Assembly: GCA_036346395.1 (NCBI GenBank)
Contig: CM070604.1
Span: 31,585,662 to 31,649,661 of the forward strand
Source: Hsuehochloa calcarea
Lineage: Eukaryota; Streptophyta; Magnoliopsida; Poales; Poaceae
Length of the DNA stretch: 64,000 nt
Direction: 5' to 3'
The number at the start of each line of letters is the position of its first letter. The stretch's first letter is position 1. The notes below the pieces were generated by a model. The model was given only the letters and a program-made list of their open reading frames with translations, did no database searches and was not told the origin of the DNA. The position numbers and the translations under genes were made by a program. Positions 34,062 to 44,043 of this stretch are shown here, piece after piece.

Positions 34062-35085
34062 TGATGCGGGGTGCCCGATCTTCTCGACGTAGGACCTCTT
34101 GATAACTTGTGTATCCTGACGAACACCAGCTGATCCCCCGCGTCAATGCACGGACTTGCAACTCTATGGAAATTCGCCCAAACACACACTTGATTGGATC
34201 CTCGCTGACCACAAGCGAAGATCGTCGAACCCTCAATTCCCAGCGGAAAAGCAAGAACGACCCCTTGTTCTCAATGCCCAATTCCCTCTGTTTTGGCTAT
34301 AAGCACAACAGGAGAATCAAGCAAAAGCTTTGAAAATATATTAAACGTGGTCTGAGGTTACAATGGGGGTCTACCCCTCTATATATAGTGCTCCTACTCC
34401 TCCTCATGGCTGGCCAAGAGGCCCTACTCCTATTCTAATTCGGATTTGGAGTCCTACTCCAATTCCGATACATTCCAAAACAGAAAAGGAAACTCTGATT
34501 TTACAACCGTCATATTGTTTCGGTCATATCTTTTGATACAGGACGAATTTCGGAGTGAGGGAGGATCCGTTGGATCGGGCTTGAAGTTAGCTTTCCAACA
34601 AGCCCAAAAACACTCAAATCCGACTTCGTATGAGAAAGTTATGGCCTTTTTACTCCGGACTGTCCTGCTGATTCCGAATCCGAATTTGAGGCTGATTCCG
34701 AATCCGAATTGAATTCCGAGTTGATTCCGAATTTGAATTTGGTTGGGCTTGTGGAAGTTTCGAATTTGACCTGGATTCTTGGGCTTCTCTCCCCTTGCTT
34801 GTCTCCCACGAGCTTCTCCTCCATTGTGACGGCCTTTCTTCAAGAACAGCCTCGTATCCTTCATCTCCGTACATTATTGAATCTTCCAATCTGAGCACAA
34901 GCAAAACACTAGTTTTAGGTAGTATGAAATTCTCAACTAATTTAAAAGGAAATTTAGTGAACAGATTCACCTGTTGGATAAGCTTCTCTTGTTTTTCAAC
35001 TCTCTTAGTAAGCTCATGTTGTTCTGAGGTATTTAATGAATTGAAAATATTATATGAAACAACATAGCTAAGGATGTCCGCATCA
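34062..35085 (-). repeat. 3' LTR of the gag-only element
   Basis: 1024 bp, near-identical to 38027-39046. At 34665-34740 it contains imperfect repeats of 'ctgattccgaatccgaattt'. One small indel relative to the other copy lies near 34240 ('cccagcgg' versus 'cccaaatgg'). Confidence 0.93.
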
Positions 35086-35864
35086 TCCTCCCTTTCTTCA
35101 AAAAAAGCCGTCCTCGGCTTTTGATAGCCTGAAAATGTGCTAGACGAAGAAAATAACGTATATGCATGGTATATGAATTTATCATCCAAACAAGTTCCGT
35201 GTAGCGCATGATGATTTGCCGAACATGTATTAAACAAAGAGAACAACGTATATACGTGATATATGTATGAATCAATTGTTGTGTTATTCGCGTTGTTTTG
35301 TACAATTGATAGCTCGGAATCATATTTCAAATTGCACAACTGACTCATATGATAAAATTTCACCTTCCCAATACCAAAGTTAAGTAAAGTGGGTGAAAAC
35401 CAATTGATACGATTCCATGATTCAACTGCGCTACTCTGATTAGTTATACATTTAAGAGATAAACAAGTAGGCATCATGTTGCATTCTAAACAATAGACAC
35501 TTGTATTTAAACCCATCTTAAAGATATCATGACATTGCTCAATAGATGGTTTGCGCAAAACATGTGATTGTAAATCAACAAGATTATCATAGGTAATGTA
35601 TATTTGATAAACTTGAAACATGTTGTCTACACCAACATCACCAATCAAATTGAATTTATATGTGTGTATGTAGCTATTTACTTGTGATCTTAAGTGTGAA
35701 ATTTCAAGAACCTTCTTAGTCACACTAGATACATGTTTAGGACTATCGAATATGATATAACACAAAGAATTATTAATGTGTATCCTACTAAGAACTTCTT
35801 TTTGATTAATCAATTTCACATTATGCAAATTAAGCATATCAAATTTAGAACGTGGAATCATCAA
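34650..35864 (-). CDS. Second ORF of the gag-only element, unknown function
   Basis: A 404-residue open frame from MMIPRSKFDMLNL to a stop inside the 3' LTR, so its last 145 or so residues are LTR-encoded. It lies just downstream of the gag ORF with a short gap and a frame change. No RT, protease or integrase motif is seen. The middle is rich in Ser/Asn/Tyr/His; the end is hydrophilic with an Arg/Asn/Ser repeat from the LTR minisatellite. It may be a gag-derived extension or a chance frame. The near absence of stops over 1.2 kb is the main support for reality. Confidence 0.4.
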   Translation of the reverse strand: MMIPRSKFDMLNLHNVKLINQKEVLSRIHINNSLCYIIFDSPKHVSSVTKKVLEISHLRSQVNSYIHTYKFNLIGDVGVDNMFQVYQIYITYDNLVDLQSHVLRKPSIEQCHDIFKMGLNTSVYCLECNMMPTCLSLKCITNQSSAVESWNRINWFSPTLLNFGIGKVKFYHMSQLCNLKYDSELSIVQNNANNTTIDSYIYHVYTLFSLFNTCSANHHALHGTCLDDKFIYHAYTLFSSSSTFSGYQKPRTAFFEEREDDADILSYVVSYNIFNSLNTSEQHELTKRVEKQEKLIQQVNLFTKFPFKLVENFILPKTSVLLVLRLEDSIMYGDEGYEAVLEERPSQWRRSSWETSKGREAQESRSNSKLPQAQPNSNSESTRNSIRIRNQPQIRIRNQQDSPE

Positions 35865-35930
35865 ATGAATAATGGAGTTCTCGCTTTACGCACCTTGTTT
35901 TCATAAACAACCAATTCAAGACAAATAGTA

Positions 35931-36962
35931 TTACCTTGATCTTCGTATTCCCTCTCCATCCATGGTTAGCTCTTTATCTTTCTCTTCCAATGGTGAGGGC
36001 TCTTGAATCTCCAACTCCTTATTAGCTTGGTCCACCTGCACAATGTGTGATACAACACTAGAAATAGAGGGTAAGTTGTTAGGTTCAAAAATAATCTTAC
36101 TTATCCTATCATCTATCTCTCTCTTTTCTTTTGGTGTATCTCTCACACTCTCAATTAGGATGCTCTCAATCTCGCGTATGGTGGAATCACACAGCTCACT
36201 CTTTTTATCACTCTCACTCAATTTGGCTATGTGGCTCTCATTCTCACATGGGTTTTGGTACATCTCATCCTTGTAAGACTGTGGGCCAACAATGGCACAA
36301 CTACCACCAACCACGACCTCCTCACGTGTTGCGGGTTGTGACGGGCAAAGACTACTCATCACCTCGGTCGAAGAAAAATTCTCATGCTCGATCTTCTTCT
36401 CAAGTGACACACCAAAGGGATGAATTAGAACTAAAGAGCCACAGCGATTTAATTGATGTGCTTGAATGTGTTTAAGTCTCTTTTCTGCCTTCATAGCAAA
36501 TTTCACAAGATCTTGCAGACTACGAAAATATTCATCTTGAAGTGCAGCAACGATCTGATAATCCAAGCCTGCTTTGAAGTATGCCTTTTCTTGATATGCA
36601 CTAGTGATATTGGCACGGCGCATTGCATGGTTCAACTCAATATAGTAATCTTTGACAACATTGCATCCTTGTTTAATGCTCTTGACGTGTCGTAGTAGTT
36701 CCCGCTCATAATAGGATGGAACAAATTCTCTTCTCATGATGCTTTTTAAACAGACCCAAGATGTAATGAATCGTTTTCCACCTAGTTGTTGCCACCAACT
36801 AGAGGCATAGTCCGTAAAAACAAAGTGGCCACTCTCACTTCCTTGGCTTCGATTCAACTTATGGGATTCAAGCTCGAACTCCATGTCTTGTACCCACTCA
36901 AGATACTCCTCTGGATCATTACTACCATAGAAGGGAAGATACGTATACTCAACATCTGCCAT
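35931..36962 (-). CDS. Gag protein of the gag-only element
   Basis: The ATG at 36962 (MADVEYTYLPFYGSNDPEEY) opens a 343-residue frame. The capsid signature is clear: GSNDPEEYLEWVQDME, then SWWQQLGGKRFITSW, then the MRREFVPSYYERELL segment and VVKDYYIELNHAMRRANI, the usual Ty3/gypsy retrotransposon Gag domain. The C-terminal part is acidic, Ser/Glu-rich, without a CCHC knuckle. A non-ATG extension upstream to 37019 is unnecessary. Gag packages the element RNA, so this copy could still supply particles. Confidence 0.85.
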   Translation of the reverse strand: MADVEYTYLPFYGSNDPEEYLEWVQDMEFELESHKLNRSQGSESGHFVFTDYASSWWQQLGGKRFITSWVCLKSIMRREFVPSYYERELLRHVKSIKQGCNVVKDYYIELNHAMRRANITSAYQEKAYFKAGLDYQIVAALQDEYFRSLQDLVKFAMKAEKRLKHIQAHQLNRCGSLVLIHPFGVSLEKKIEHENFSSTEVMSSLCPSQPATREEVVVGGSCAIVGPQSYKDEMYQNPCENESHIAKLSESDKKSELCDSTIREIESILIESVRDTPKEKREIDDRISKIIFEPNNLPSISSVVSHIVQVDQANKELEIQEPSPLEEKDKELTMDGEGIRRSR

Positions 36963-37504
36963 TGTTAGCAGCAAAGCAAAGAATATGTATGTAGGTGTAT
37001 GTGTATATGTAGAGGTCACTCAACTCACAATCCTAACAAGGTGAAGTTTCTTTACCGTTCGAAAGGAATTAAGATCAACAATACTTACACTTGAGTATGC
37101 AGGAACCACAAGGTGATGTGTGAGCGAATTTCAAGAGCAAGTCAAAGCACGACAACGGTGTTTTGTGGAGCTTGGTATGGATACCTACTTAATTTGAAAA
37201 TTCTAGGTATTGTAAGGCTAAGTAAATATCCAAACTAGAATCTAATGCCTAGTTGCCGATCACAAAGATATAAGTGAAAATCAAAACAACTCACACGCAA
37301 AGATATTAGAACTTAGTGCAATCAAGGAATGAGCTATGTAAGATATAAGTGAAGAACAAAATAGCTCGTATTGCACAAGTTATAGAAAGACGCTAGCTAG
37401 TTGCAAATAATGAAACTAGGGCACAAGATTGCACAAAATATTGATATTCTAACAATTGAATCAAGAATGAGTGGGATTTTCGCTCAAGTTTATGGTTCGC
37501 TATG

Positions 37505-37589
37505 CTTTTTTTTCCTTTTCTCTTTTCTCTTTTTTTCTTTTTCTCTTCCTTTTTTTTTCTTCTCTTTTTCCTTCCTTTTTTTTTTTGAA
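37505..37589 (+). repeat. Pyrimidine-rich tract in the gag-only element leader
   Basis: About 85 bases almost wholly of C and T on plus, so the transcribed minus strand has a long A/G tract between PBS and gag. It is non-coding. Confidence 0.8.
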
Positions 37590-38012
37590 CTATTGACAAA
37601 ATTCTTGTTCTACCAAAAATGAGCAAAAATTCTTTCCCACCTTTTGATCTTTCAACAATTGCAAGAACACAAATATTAATATGCAGCCCTAAGCAACGAT
37701 TTAGCCAGTCTTAAATAGGTTCAAAGTATTCGCAAAAGATTGAAGGGTTCACAAAGGATAAATGGATGTCTCACTTCTTTTTGGTTTTTTTTATAGACAC
37801 AACTAAAAAAATAAAACTAGGCTCAAATAAAGCAACGCAAAAGAATTCAAGATCAGCAAACTAAACTTGATTCTAATGGACAAAAACTTAACAAAACTCA
37901 CTAGAATAACAAATTAAATACTACGGCTGAAAGACTTTTTTTTTGTATGGCTTTTTCGTGTATAGGGAAAAAAAATTAGATAACTGGATAAAGATCCTAC
38001 CGAGTCAACGGA

Positions 38013-38024
38013 GCTCTGATACCA
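38013..38024 (-). promoter_or_regulatory. Primer-binding site of the gag-only element
   Basis: The minus strand reads TGGTATCAGAGC, complementary to initiator tRNA-Met, two bases inside the LTR end at 38027. Confidence 0.92.
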
Positions 38025-38026
38025 CC

Positions 38027-39046
38027 TGATGCGGGGTGCCCGATCTTCTCGACGTAGGACCTCTTGATAACTTGTGTATCCTGACGAACACCAGCTGATC
38101 CCCCGCGTCAATGCACGGACTTGCAACTCTATGGAAATTCGCCCAAACACACACTTGATTGGATCCTCGCTGACCACAAGCGAAGATCGTCGAACCCTCA
38201 ATTCCCAAATGGAAAAGCAAGAACGACCCTTGTTCTCAATGCCCAATTCCTCTGTTTTGGCTATAAGCACAACAGAGAATCAAGCAAAAGCTTTGAAAAT
38301 ATATTAAACGTGGTCTGAGGTTACAATGGGGGTCTACCCCTCTATATATAGTGCTCCTACTCCTCCTCATGGCTGGCCAAGAGGCCCTACTCCTATTCTA
38401 ATTCGGATTTGGAGTCCTACTCCAATTCCGATACATTCCAAAACAGAAAAGGAAACTCTGATTTTACAACCGTCATATTGTTTCGGTCATATCTTTTGAT
38501 ACAGGACGAATTTCGAGTGAGGAGGATCCGTTGGATCGGGCTTGAAGTTAGCTTTCCAACAAGCCCAAAAACACTCAAATCCGACTTCGTATGAGAAAGT
38601 TATGGCCTTTTTACTCCGGACTGTCCTGCTGATTCCGAATCCGAATTTGAGGCTGATTCCGAATCCGAATTGAATTCCGAGTTGATTCCGAATTTGAATT
38701 TGGTTGGGCTTGTGGAAGTTTCGAATTTGACCTGGATTCTTGGGCTTCTCTCCCCTTGCTTGTCTCCCACGAGCTTCTCCTCCATTGTGACGGCCTTTCT
38801 TCAAGAACAGCCTCGTATCCTTCATCTCCGTACATTATTGAATCTTCCAATCTGAGCACAAGCAAAACACTAGTTTTAGGTAGTATGAAATTCTCAACTA
38901 ATTTAAAAGGAAATTTAGTGAACAGATTCACCTGTTGGATAAGCTTCTCTTGTTTTTCAACTCTCTTAGTAAGCTCATGTTGTTCTGAGGTATTTAATGA
39001 ATTGAAAATATTATATGAAACAACATAGCTAAGGATGTCCGCATCA
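38027..39046 (-). repeat. 5' LTR of the gag-only element
   Basis: 1020 bp, near-identical to 34062-35085, bounded by the PBS on its left and the atcga duplication on its right. Confidence 0.93.
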
Positions 39047-39095
39047 ATCGAGGTACTCACAGGCCGCAAGGGGGAGGTCAGGAAGGTTTTTGTAT
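39047..39095 (+). pseudogene. Captured class III peroxidase gene fragment (second part)
   Basis: Starting in the duplicated atcga, the frame reads IEVLTGRKGEVRKV and so continues the peroxidase C-terminus that is cut at 34061. The terminal Cys/Asn of the family is replaced by FVCESC-like text, then non-coding DNA. Confidence 0.7.
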
Positions 39096-39929
39096 GTGAG
39101 TCATGTTTTTTTAATGTATTTTCAAGAGTCTCTGAAGATAGAAAGCTCACATAAACTGTGATGGTACCAACTATGAAGCATTCAAAATCTAATTTTTTTT
39201 GCAATAGAAAAAACTATCTCATACGGTCCTGAACAAGAACCGTCTGTGATAGGTTCAGAACCGTCTGTAATAATTACTATCATAGATGGTTCTTGTTCAG
39301 AACCGTCTGTGAAAATAGACTATCACAGATGGTTCTAAACAAGAACCGTCTATGATACATTTTTCACAAACAGTTTGAAAACCGTCTGTGATACATTTCT
39401 TCACAAACAGTTTGAAAACCGTCTGTGATGACCGTTTGTTATCACAGACACATAAATCCAGACAGTTCAAAAAACCATCTATGATGATGGTTTAGAACCG
39501 TCTGTAATGAGGTTTTGTGTAGTAGTGTACATAGTTTTGGATGTACGGTTGCGAAGTGCGGTATGTTGTACATAATTCTTTTCGGTGGACAGTCTTGTTT
39601 TAGATATGTGGTTAATCATGGAAATGTTCTTTATGGTGTAGTACGTCAATTATGTTGGACGTCACTAATTTCAAAATTTACTACGGTTCAGGGACTATTA
39701 TGGAGGGTCCCGAGGGGATTGACCTATATTATTTTCAATCGGCGACTGTGCCCCTACCAAGAGCAGAGGGGCATACATGGGTGCTGTGTTGTAGTGGTTG
39801 TTTCACACATTCCAAGTGGACTGTGATGTGTATAATCTGAGATTGAGTTGCCTTGCCCCTCGAGCAACACAACCCACATATTTAGAGTTAGTGCATCTGG
39901 AAGGAACAAAGTCATAGCAGTCATATCTA

Positions 39930-42203
39930 CGCGTGGTGAGGGAGGGAGGGTGGGATTCGATCCTTCTAGCCCACACATATGGTAAGCCCATTCTTGCATC
40001 CACGGCTGAACAAGAAGGGGGTGATGATACCGAAGAAGAAGTCGGTGACTCTTGCCACAGCGCGGCGCACACAATGCCCGAATCTCCCGACGTTGCTGAT
40101 GCTGTCGACGAAGACCCTGAAGAAGTAGCTACTTCTATCAAGCAGGCTAGTGGGCTTGCTGATGAGGGTGAGGAGCTGGAAGCCATAGTCCAAAGGATGG
40201 ACCAGGAATCCCAGGACTATAATGCATTGTCAGAACGACGAGGATGATATGGACCAGCTGACGGTTCTATCCGAGTGGAACACGTACCAGTTCGACAACC
40301 TCGTCGTCAACGAAGACTCCCGTGTGCCGTGGGAGTACGACCAGAGCGAGGTCAGGCAAGGAGTTGTGTACAAATGCAAGGAGGCCGTGTAGGAGGCGGT
40401 CAAATTCTGGGCATTGTCGGTGCGGCGCATATTCATAGTCGTCAGGTCTAACCCAAGATGCTACGATATGAAGTGCGAAATAGAGAGATGCCATTGATGA
40501 GTGCACGCATTTCAGCCTAAGTGGGACACCTACTGGAAGTGCTCTACAGTAGTCCCGCACATATGCGTCATCGCTGAGTCAGTGTAGTCCCACAGGAATC
40601 TGTCATTAGGCTTCATTGCCAACCTCATGTACGTAGTTATGCCAAGGCTTGGAAAACAAAACAGAAGGTAGTGGAATCAAGGTTCGACACGTTCGAGGAT
40701 TCCTACCACAACCTCATCGGGCTACTATGAGTCATACAAGACAGGAATCCAGTCACTCATGTCGACATTCAACACGCCACACATTCGAACTGGACCGATA
40801 AGAGGATACTACAGCGAGCATTCTTCGCCTTTGGTCCATGCATCAATGCATTCCAACACTGTCGTCTAATCTTGTGCGTAGATGGCACATTCCTGACTGG
40901 AAAGTACAAGGGCTAGATACTGACCGCAATAGCGACATACGACAACAATCAAATTCTTCCTGTGGTATTCACTTTCGTTGAAAGCGAGAACACAGACAGC
41001 TGGTTGTGGTTCCTGAAGAATATGACGATTTCTGTTGTACAGGGCCATCCAAATGTATGCATCATTAATGATCAACATGCCGGCCTACTCAGTGCAATAA
41101 CCCAGCTACAACAAGGAGATAACGAACCATTTGCATGGGTGGATCCGCATAGTAGGTGGTGCATGAGGCACTTAAGGGCAAATTTCTACAAGTAGTTCCG
41201 CAACAAGGACCTGATGAACCCGTTCAAGCGGCTGTGCAACCAGAATCAGTAGTGAAAGTTTGAAGTACTCTAGAATATTCTGGATGAGCGGACCCGGACA
41301 CACAGAAAGGAGGCAGCGAAAAGGGCCACCCCAAGCGCTGACCAGGCCTCCGAAGCATTACCACGGCTACCCACAGATGGTCCCAGTTTGACAAGGAGGA
41401 TGAGGGCGCAGGTGAAATACTTCTCGGACTGGATTGAGCACGAGCCTAAGGAGAAGTGGTCGCTGCTGCATGACAGGGGCAGTGCTCGATATGGCATCAT
41501 GACAACCAATCTAGCCGATGTTTACAACTGAGTCACGCGCGACGCAAAATGTCTCCCTTTGGTTGGTATTATGAAGGCAATTCTCCATGGTACGATAAAC
41601 TACTTCGTTGACATAACCAACAACGCGTCGCTCGTAATGGCAAATGACAGAGTACTCTAATCCGTCATGATCACCAAGTACATGGAGGAGAAGAGCAAGA
41701 AGGGTAAGATGCATTGCGCATTTAAGATGGGCACAAGGGAGCTTCGTTTCGAGGTAATGTGGAGGGATAAAGGACACCGCGGGATGAACCATGAAAGGAT
41801 TACCCACAAGTGCACACTACGCTGCTCTAGTTGCGTATGCACTTGCAACAAGCCCCTTCTTCTGCATAGGCCCTGCTCCCATGTCATAGCCGCATGTTCC
41901 ACGGTGGCGCAGCATCCTGGGCAGTACCTCTCTGATTACTTCAACAAGGAGGTGGTGATGCAAATATGGAGTGCAGAGATGTATGGTTACACCATGGTTG
42001 ACCATTTCACTGACCATTCGAGCTAGGAGCAACTAATCTGGGCCGTGGACATTAAAAGGTTGAAGGGAAAGGTCAGTCGGCGACAGTTACCACGCATCAA
42101 GAACGACATGGATGAAGCAGAAGCCGGACGTCGTACGAAGAAGTGCTCCATTTGCATTGAGTCTGGGCACACCTTCAAGAAATGCCCGACGAGAAATCCT
42201 TAG
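39930..42203 (+). pseudogene. MULE-1 transposase (MuDR family), decayed
   Basis: Domains appear in order. First an acidic N-terminal region (39933-40247), then the MuDR N-terminal domain near 40385-40580 (EAVKFWALSVRRIFIVV, YDMKCEIERC, KWDTYWKCSTVVPH). The DDE core follows at 40870-41195 (LCVDGTFLTGKYKG, VFTFVESENTDSWLWFL, VCIINDQHAGLLSAI). A SWIM zinc finger lies near 41815-41885 (CVCTCNKPLLLHRPCSHVIA) and a CCHC knuckle at 42142-42185 (CSICIESGHTFKKCP). At least ten stops and several frameshifts break it, for example after YKCKEAV and after TGKYKG. The family excises and reinserts MULEs by binding TIRs. An upstream part may begin near 39540, but I cannot place a start. Confidence 0.88.
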
Positions 42204-42779
42204 GACGAAGGAGACATCGGCACTCCGTATGTCACCGCAGGGACCTCATCCGGCCGCCTGACTCAAGGCAGCCCACATGGGGGACGTTGAGACTAATGCC
42301 ATGGGAAAGCACGAAAAGTTGTGATATGTGATTGCCAATGTTTTGGAATATCACTTTCATTTGTAAAAAAACTAAGTGTTATGATGTTTTGCTCAATGTT
42401 ATGTAATATCAGTGTGACATGTCGTAGTTTTGAGTAATGTCAAATTTGTATGATTTTATCTTCCTTACCAACTTTAGGGAAGAACAAACAATACTCGAAA
42501 CCAGTAGTACACGATCTTGACTTCGGTCAATTTACTCCATAGACCGATGATGGTTCGGCTAATTGCTATAACTTTACCAGAAATACATTAGAGTCCGCAA
42601 ACAGAAGAACATTACATGTGTTCACATGGCATGATGGTTCGGCTAATTGCTTTAGCCATCCTCGCTACTACTACGGTACACTAGGATACAAGCATCCAGA
42701 CCATGTAAGTATACATGCCTTTAGAAAATAGTAAAAAACATAGCGGATAGGTTGGGGGACTACTAGGGAATGACCGAAC
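42204..42779. other. Region between the convergent MULE-1 genes
   Basis: AT-rich, no ORF of note. Probably the overlapping 3' flanks of transposase and companion gene. 'atgatggttcggctaattgct' occurs at about 42549 and again at about 42632. Confidence 0.5.
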
Positions 42780-43504
42780 CTACTGCGTTGACCAGAGCCA
42801 TTTACCCTTTCTTGCGAGCTCGACGTTGTACTCCTCGCCGGCCTCCCTCGCATTGGTCGCCATTTCGCTCTTTTTCTCGCGCTCCCTCTCACAAACCTCG
42901 TGCTCCCTGTAGTTGCACGCCTCAAGATGAGCTTTTGTCTCCCAATGCATACGATCGTTTTGCTCATCGTTGTAGCGCTCATTCTCCCGGATCTAGTGGG
43001 CCCTTTAGGCATCCCACTCCTCGTAGTCCATACGCCACTAGTCGCGTGGGTGGATCTCTGGGTCAATCCACTTGTGGTAGCCATATAGCGGATCAGGGGA
43101 CTACAGATAAAAAGGAGAGGTTGTTAGTGCGTACTTTGAAAGAGTAATAGCAGGGGAACATACTGTAACTGGTCCTGACCGACTGCCGATAGCTGCTCGT
43201 GTCCCAATGACGATCCTGATAGTCCAAGGAGTATTCGCACAATCCCAGTAACACAAACCCAAGCTTATTCGGTGCTTGAACTTGAAGAACTTGCACGGGT
43301 CTCTGCACCAACAGAGAAGTTGCGTCTCCCCCTCGGGCAGCCTCTCCAGCGAAGGCTCGGTGGGCATGTTCGGGATGGGGTTGCTGCTTCGGGGGCAGCA
43401 TCATTGCAAAGATGTGCCCTCCTAGCACGCGCCCTTTGTTCGTCTAGTGCCACAGCACGCCTTGCAAGTTCGTGAATCTCGTTCCATTGCTTCTGCTTGT
43501 CCAT
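42780..43504 (-). pseudogene. MULE-1 companion gene: GRF-like zinc finger plus coiled coil
   Basis: The ATG at 43504 starts MDKQKQWNEIHELARRAVAL. Then come C-W-C...C (CWCRDPCKFFKFKH) and CYWDCAN, an intron-like gap (donor near 43185 degenerate, acceptor CTGTAG near 43100), KWIDPEIHP, and a basic/acidic helix ending KGKW...STQ at 42780. It matches 52562-53309 in exon layout and sequence. This copy has in-frame stops (after EIHPRD), frameshifts, and Tyr where the last GRF Cys is expected. It is convergent with the transposase and lies behind a TATA in the right TIR, the position of mudrB in maize MuDR. Function unknown; GRF fingers bind nucleic acid in other proteins. Confidence 0.75.
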
Positions 43505-43638
43505 CCTAGCGAGATTGTGTTGAAGTGTTGATGCAGGAGAACCCGCCGTGTAATGGGTAGTACTTATAGGCCGAGACGGCCATGCGTATGCAGATGAATT
43601 GTAATTCGATTGACAGAAATTTGCGTCCATTCTACACA

Positions 43639-44034
43639 ACCACATAAAAAACAAGACTACCCACCGAAAAGAATTGTGTACAACACTGCACTACGTAACC
43701 GTACATCCAAAATTATGTAATCCATTTGGTTAAAAAAAAAACACCTCACAGGTGGCAACCAGACGGGCGGCGCTTCGTTAGCTTCTCTTCTCCCCTCTAC
43801 TCCTCTCCATTCCCTCCTATTTTTTCTCAACACAAATAAATCATGTATCAAGTTTTAGGGTTTCATCGAGTTTTTATAGGGGAAGAGCTCTGTCGTCAGT
43901 TCAACTGGCGATAAAAGAGGAGCATGGTACTTGTCGTCAGTTCAACCGACGATAAGAATCCATTTTTACTATTTTTGGGTCAACTATTTATTTTTGTAAT
44001 TTTCTTTTTTCAAATTTTTTTTTTAAAAAAATCG
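43639..44034 (-). repeat. MULE-1 right TIR
   Basis: Inverted match to 33209-33529 plus 39531-39612. It contains the inward TATA 'cctataaaaa' (minus, 43871-43880). An inner duplicated block, 'gtcgtcagttcaac', occurs twice at 43892 and 43934 only on this side. Confidence 0.85.
43871..43880 (-). promoter_or_regulatory. TATA box in MULE-1 right TIR
   Basis: The minus strand reads cctataaaaa, positioned like the left-TIR TATA. It faces the companion gene with a leader of about 330 bases to the ATG at 43504. Confidence 0.5.
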
Positions 44035-44043
44035 CCAATATGC

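Larger units (their letters stand above)
34062..39046 (-). mobile_element. Gag-only non-autonomous LTR retrotransposon (4985 bp)
   Basis: Complete element with TSD atcga at 34057-34061 and 39047-39051. LTRs 34062-35085 and 38027-39046 begin TGATGCGG and end CCGCATCA. The minus-strand order is 5' LTR (38027-39046), PBS TGGTATCAGAGC (38013-38024), leader, gag, second ORF, PPT AAGAAAGGGAGGA (around 35086-35100), 3' LTR. The 2.9-kb interior encodes no protease, RT, RNase H or integrase, so it must rely on another element's enzymes. The two LTRs differ by only a few substitutions and 1-3-bp indels, pointing to a recent insertion. TATA-like 'ctatatatag' occurs in each LTR. Confidence 0.93.
33530..39527 (+). 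mobile_element. CACTA element carrying a peroxidase fragment, inserted in the MULE-1 TIR
   Basis: The left end reads TACTACTACAAAAC (one change from CACTACTAC) and the right end GTTTTGTGTAGTAGTG, inverted. The 3-bp duplication tac is at 33527-33529 and 39528-39530. Left (33560-33840) and right (39215-39515) subterminal regions consist of many 'atcacagacggtt' and 'aaccgtctgtgat' repeats, the usual transposase-binding style of En/Spm elements. Without the LTR retrotransposon inside, it is only about 1 kb, with no transposase: a non-autonomous element. Confidence 0.9.
33209..44034 (+). mobile_element. MULE-1: Mutator-like element with transposase and companion gene, disrupted by nested insertions
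   Basis: ccaatatgc flanks it at 33200-33208 and 44035-44043, the 9-bp duplication typical of MULEs. TIRs of about 400 bp match: left 33209-33529 plus 39531-39612 (split by a CACTA element), right 43639-44034. The ends read GATTTT... and the inverse. After removing the CACTA element and its extra 3-bp duplication, the MULE is about 4.8 kb. Inside are a decayed transposase on plus and a companion GRF-like/coiled-coil gene on minus, convergent, with inward-facing TATA boxes at equivalent positions in both TIRs (33368-33377 and 43871-43880). Confidence 0.88.
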
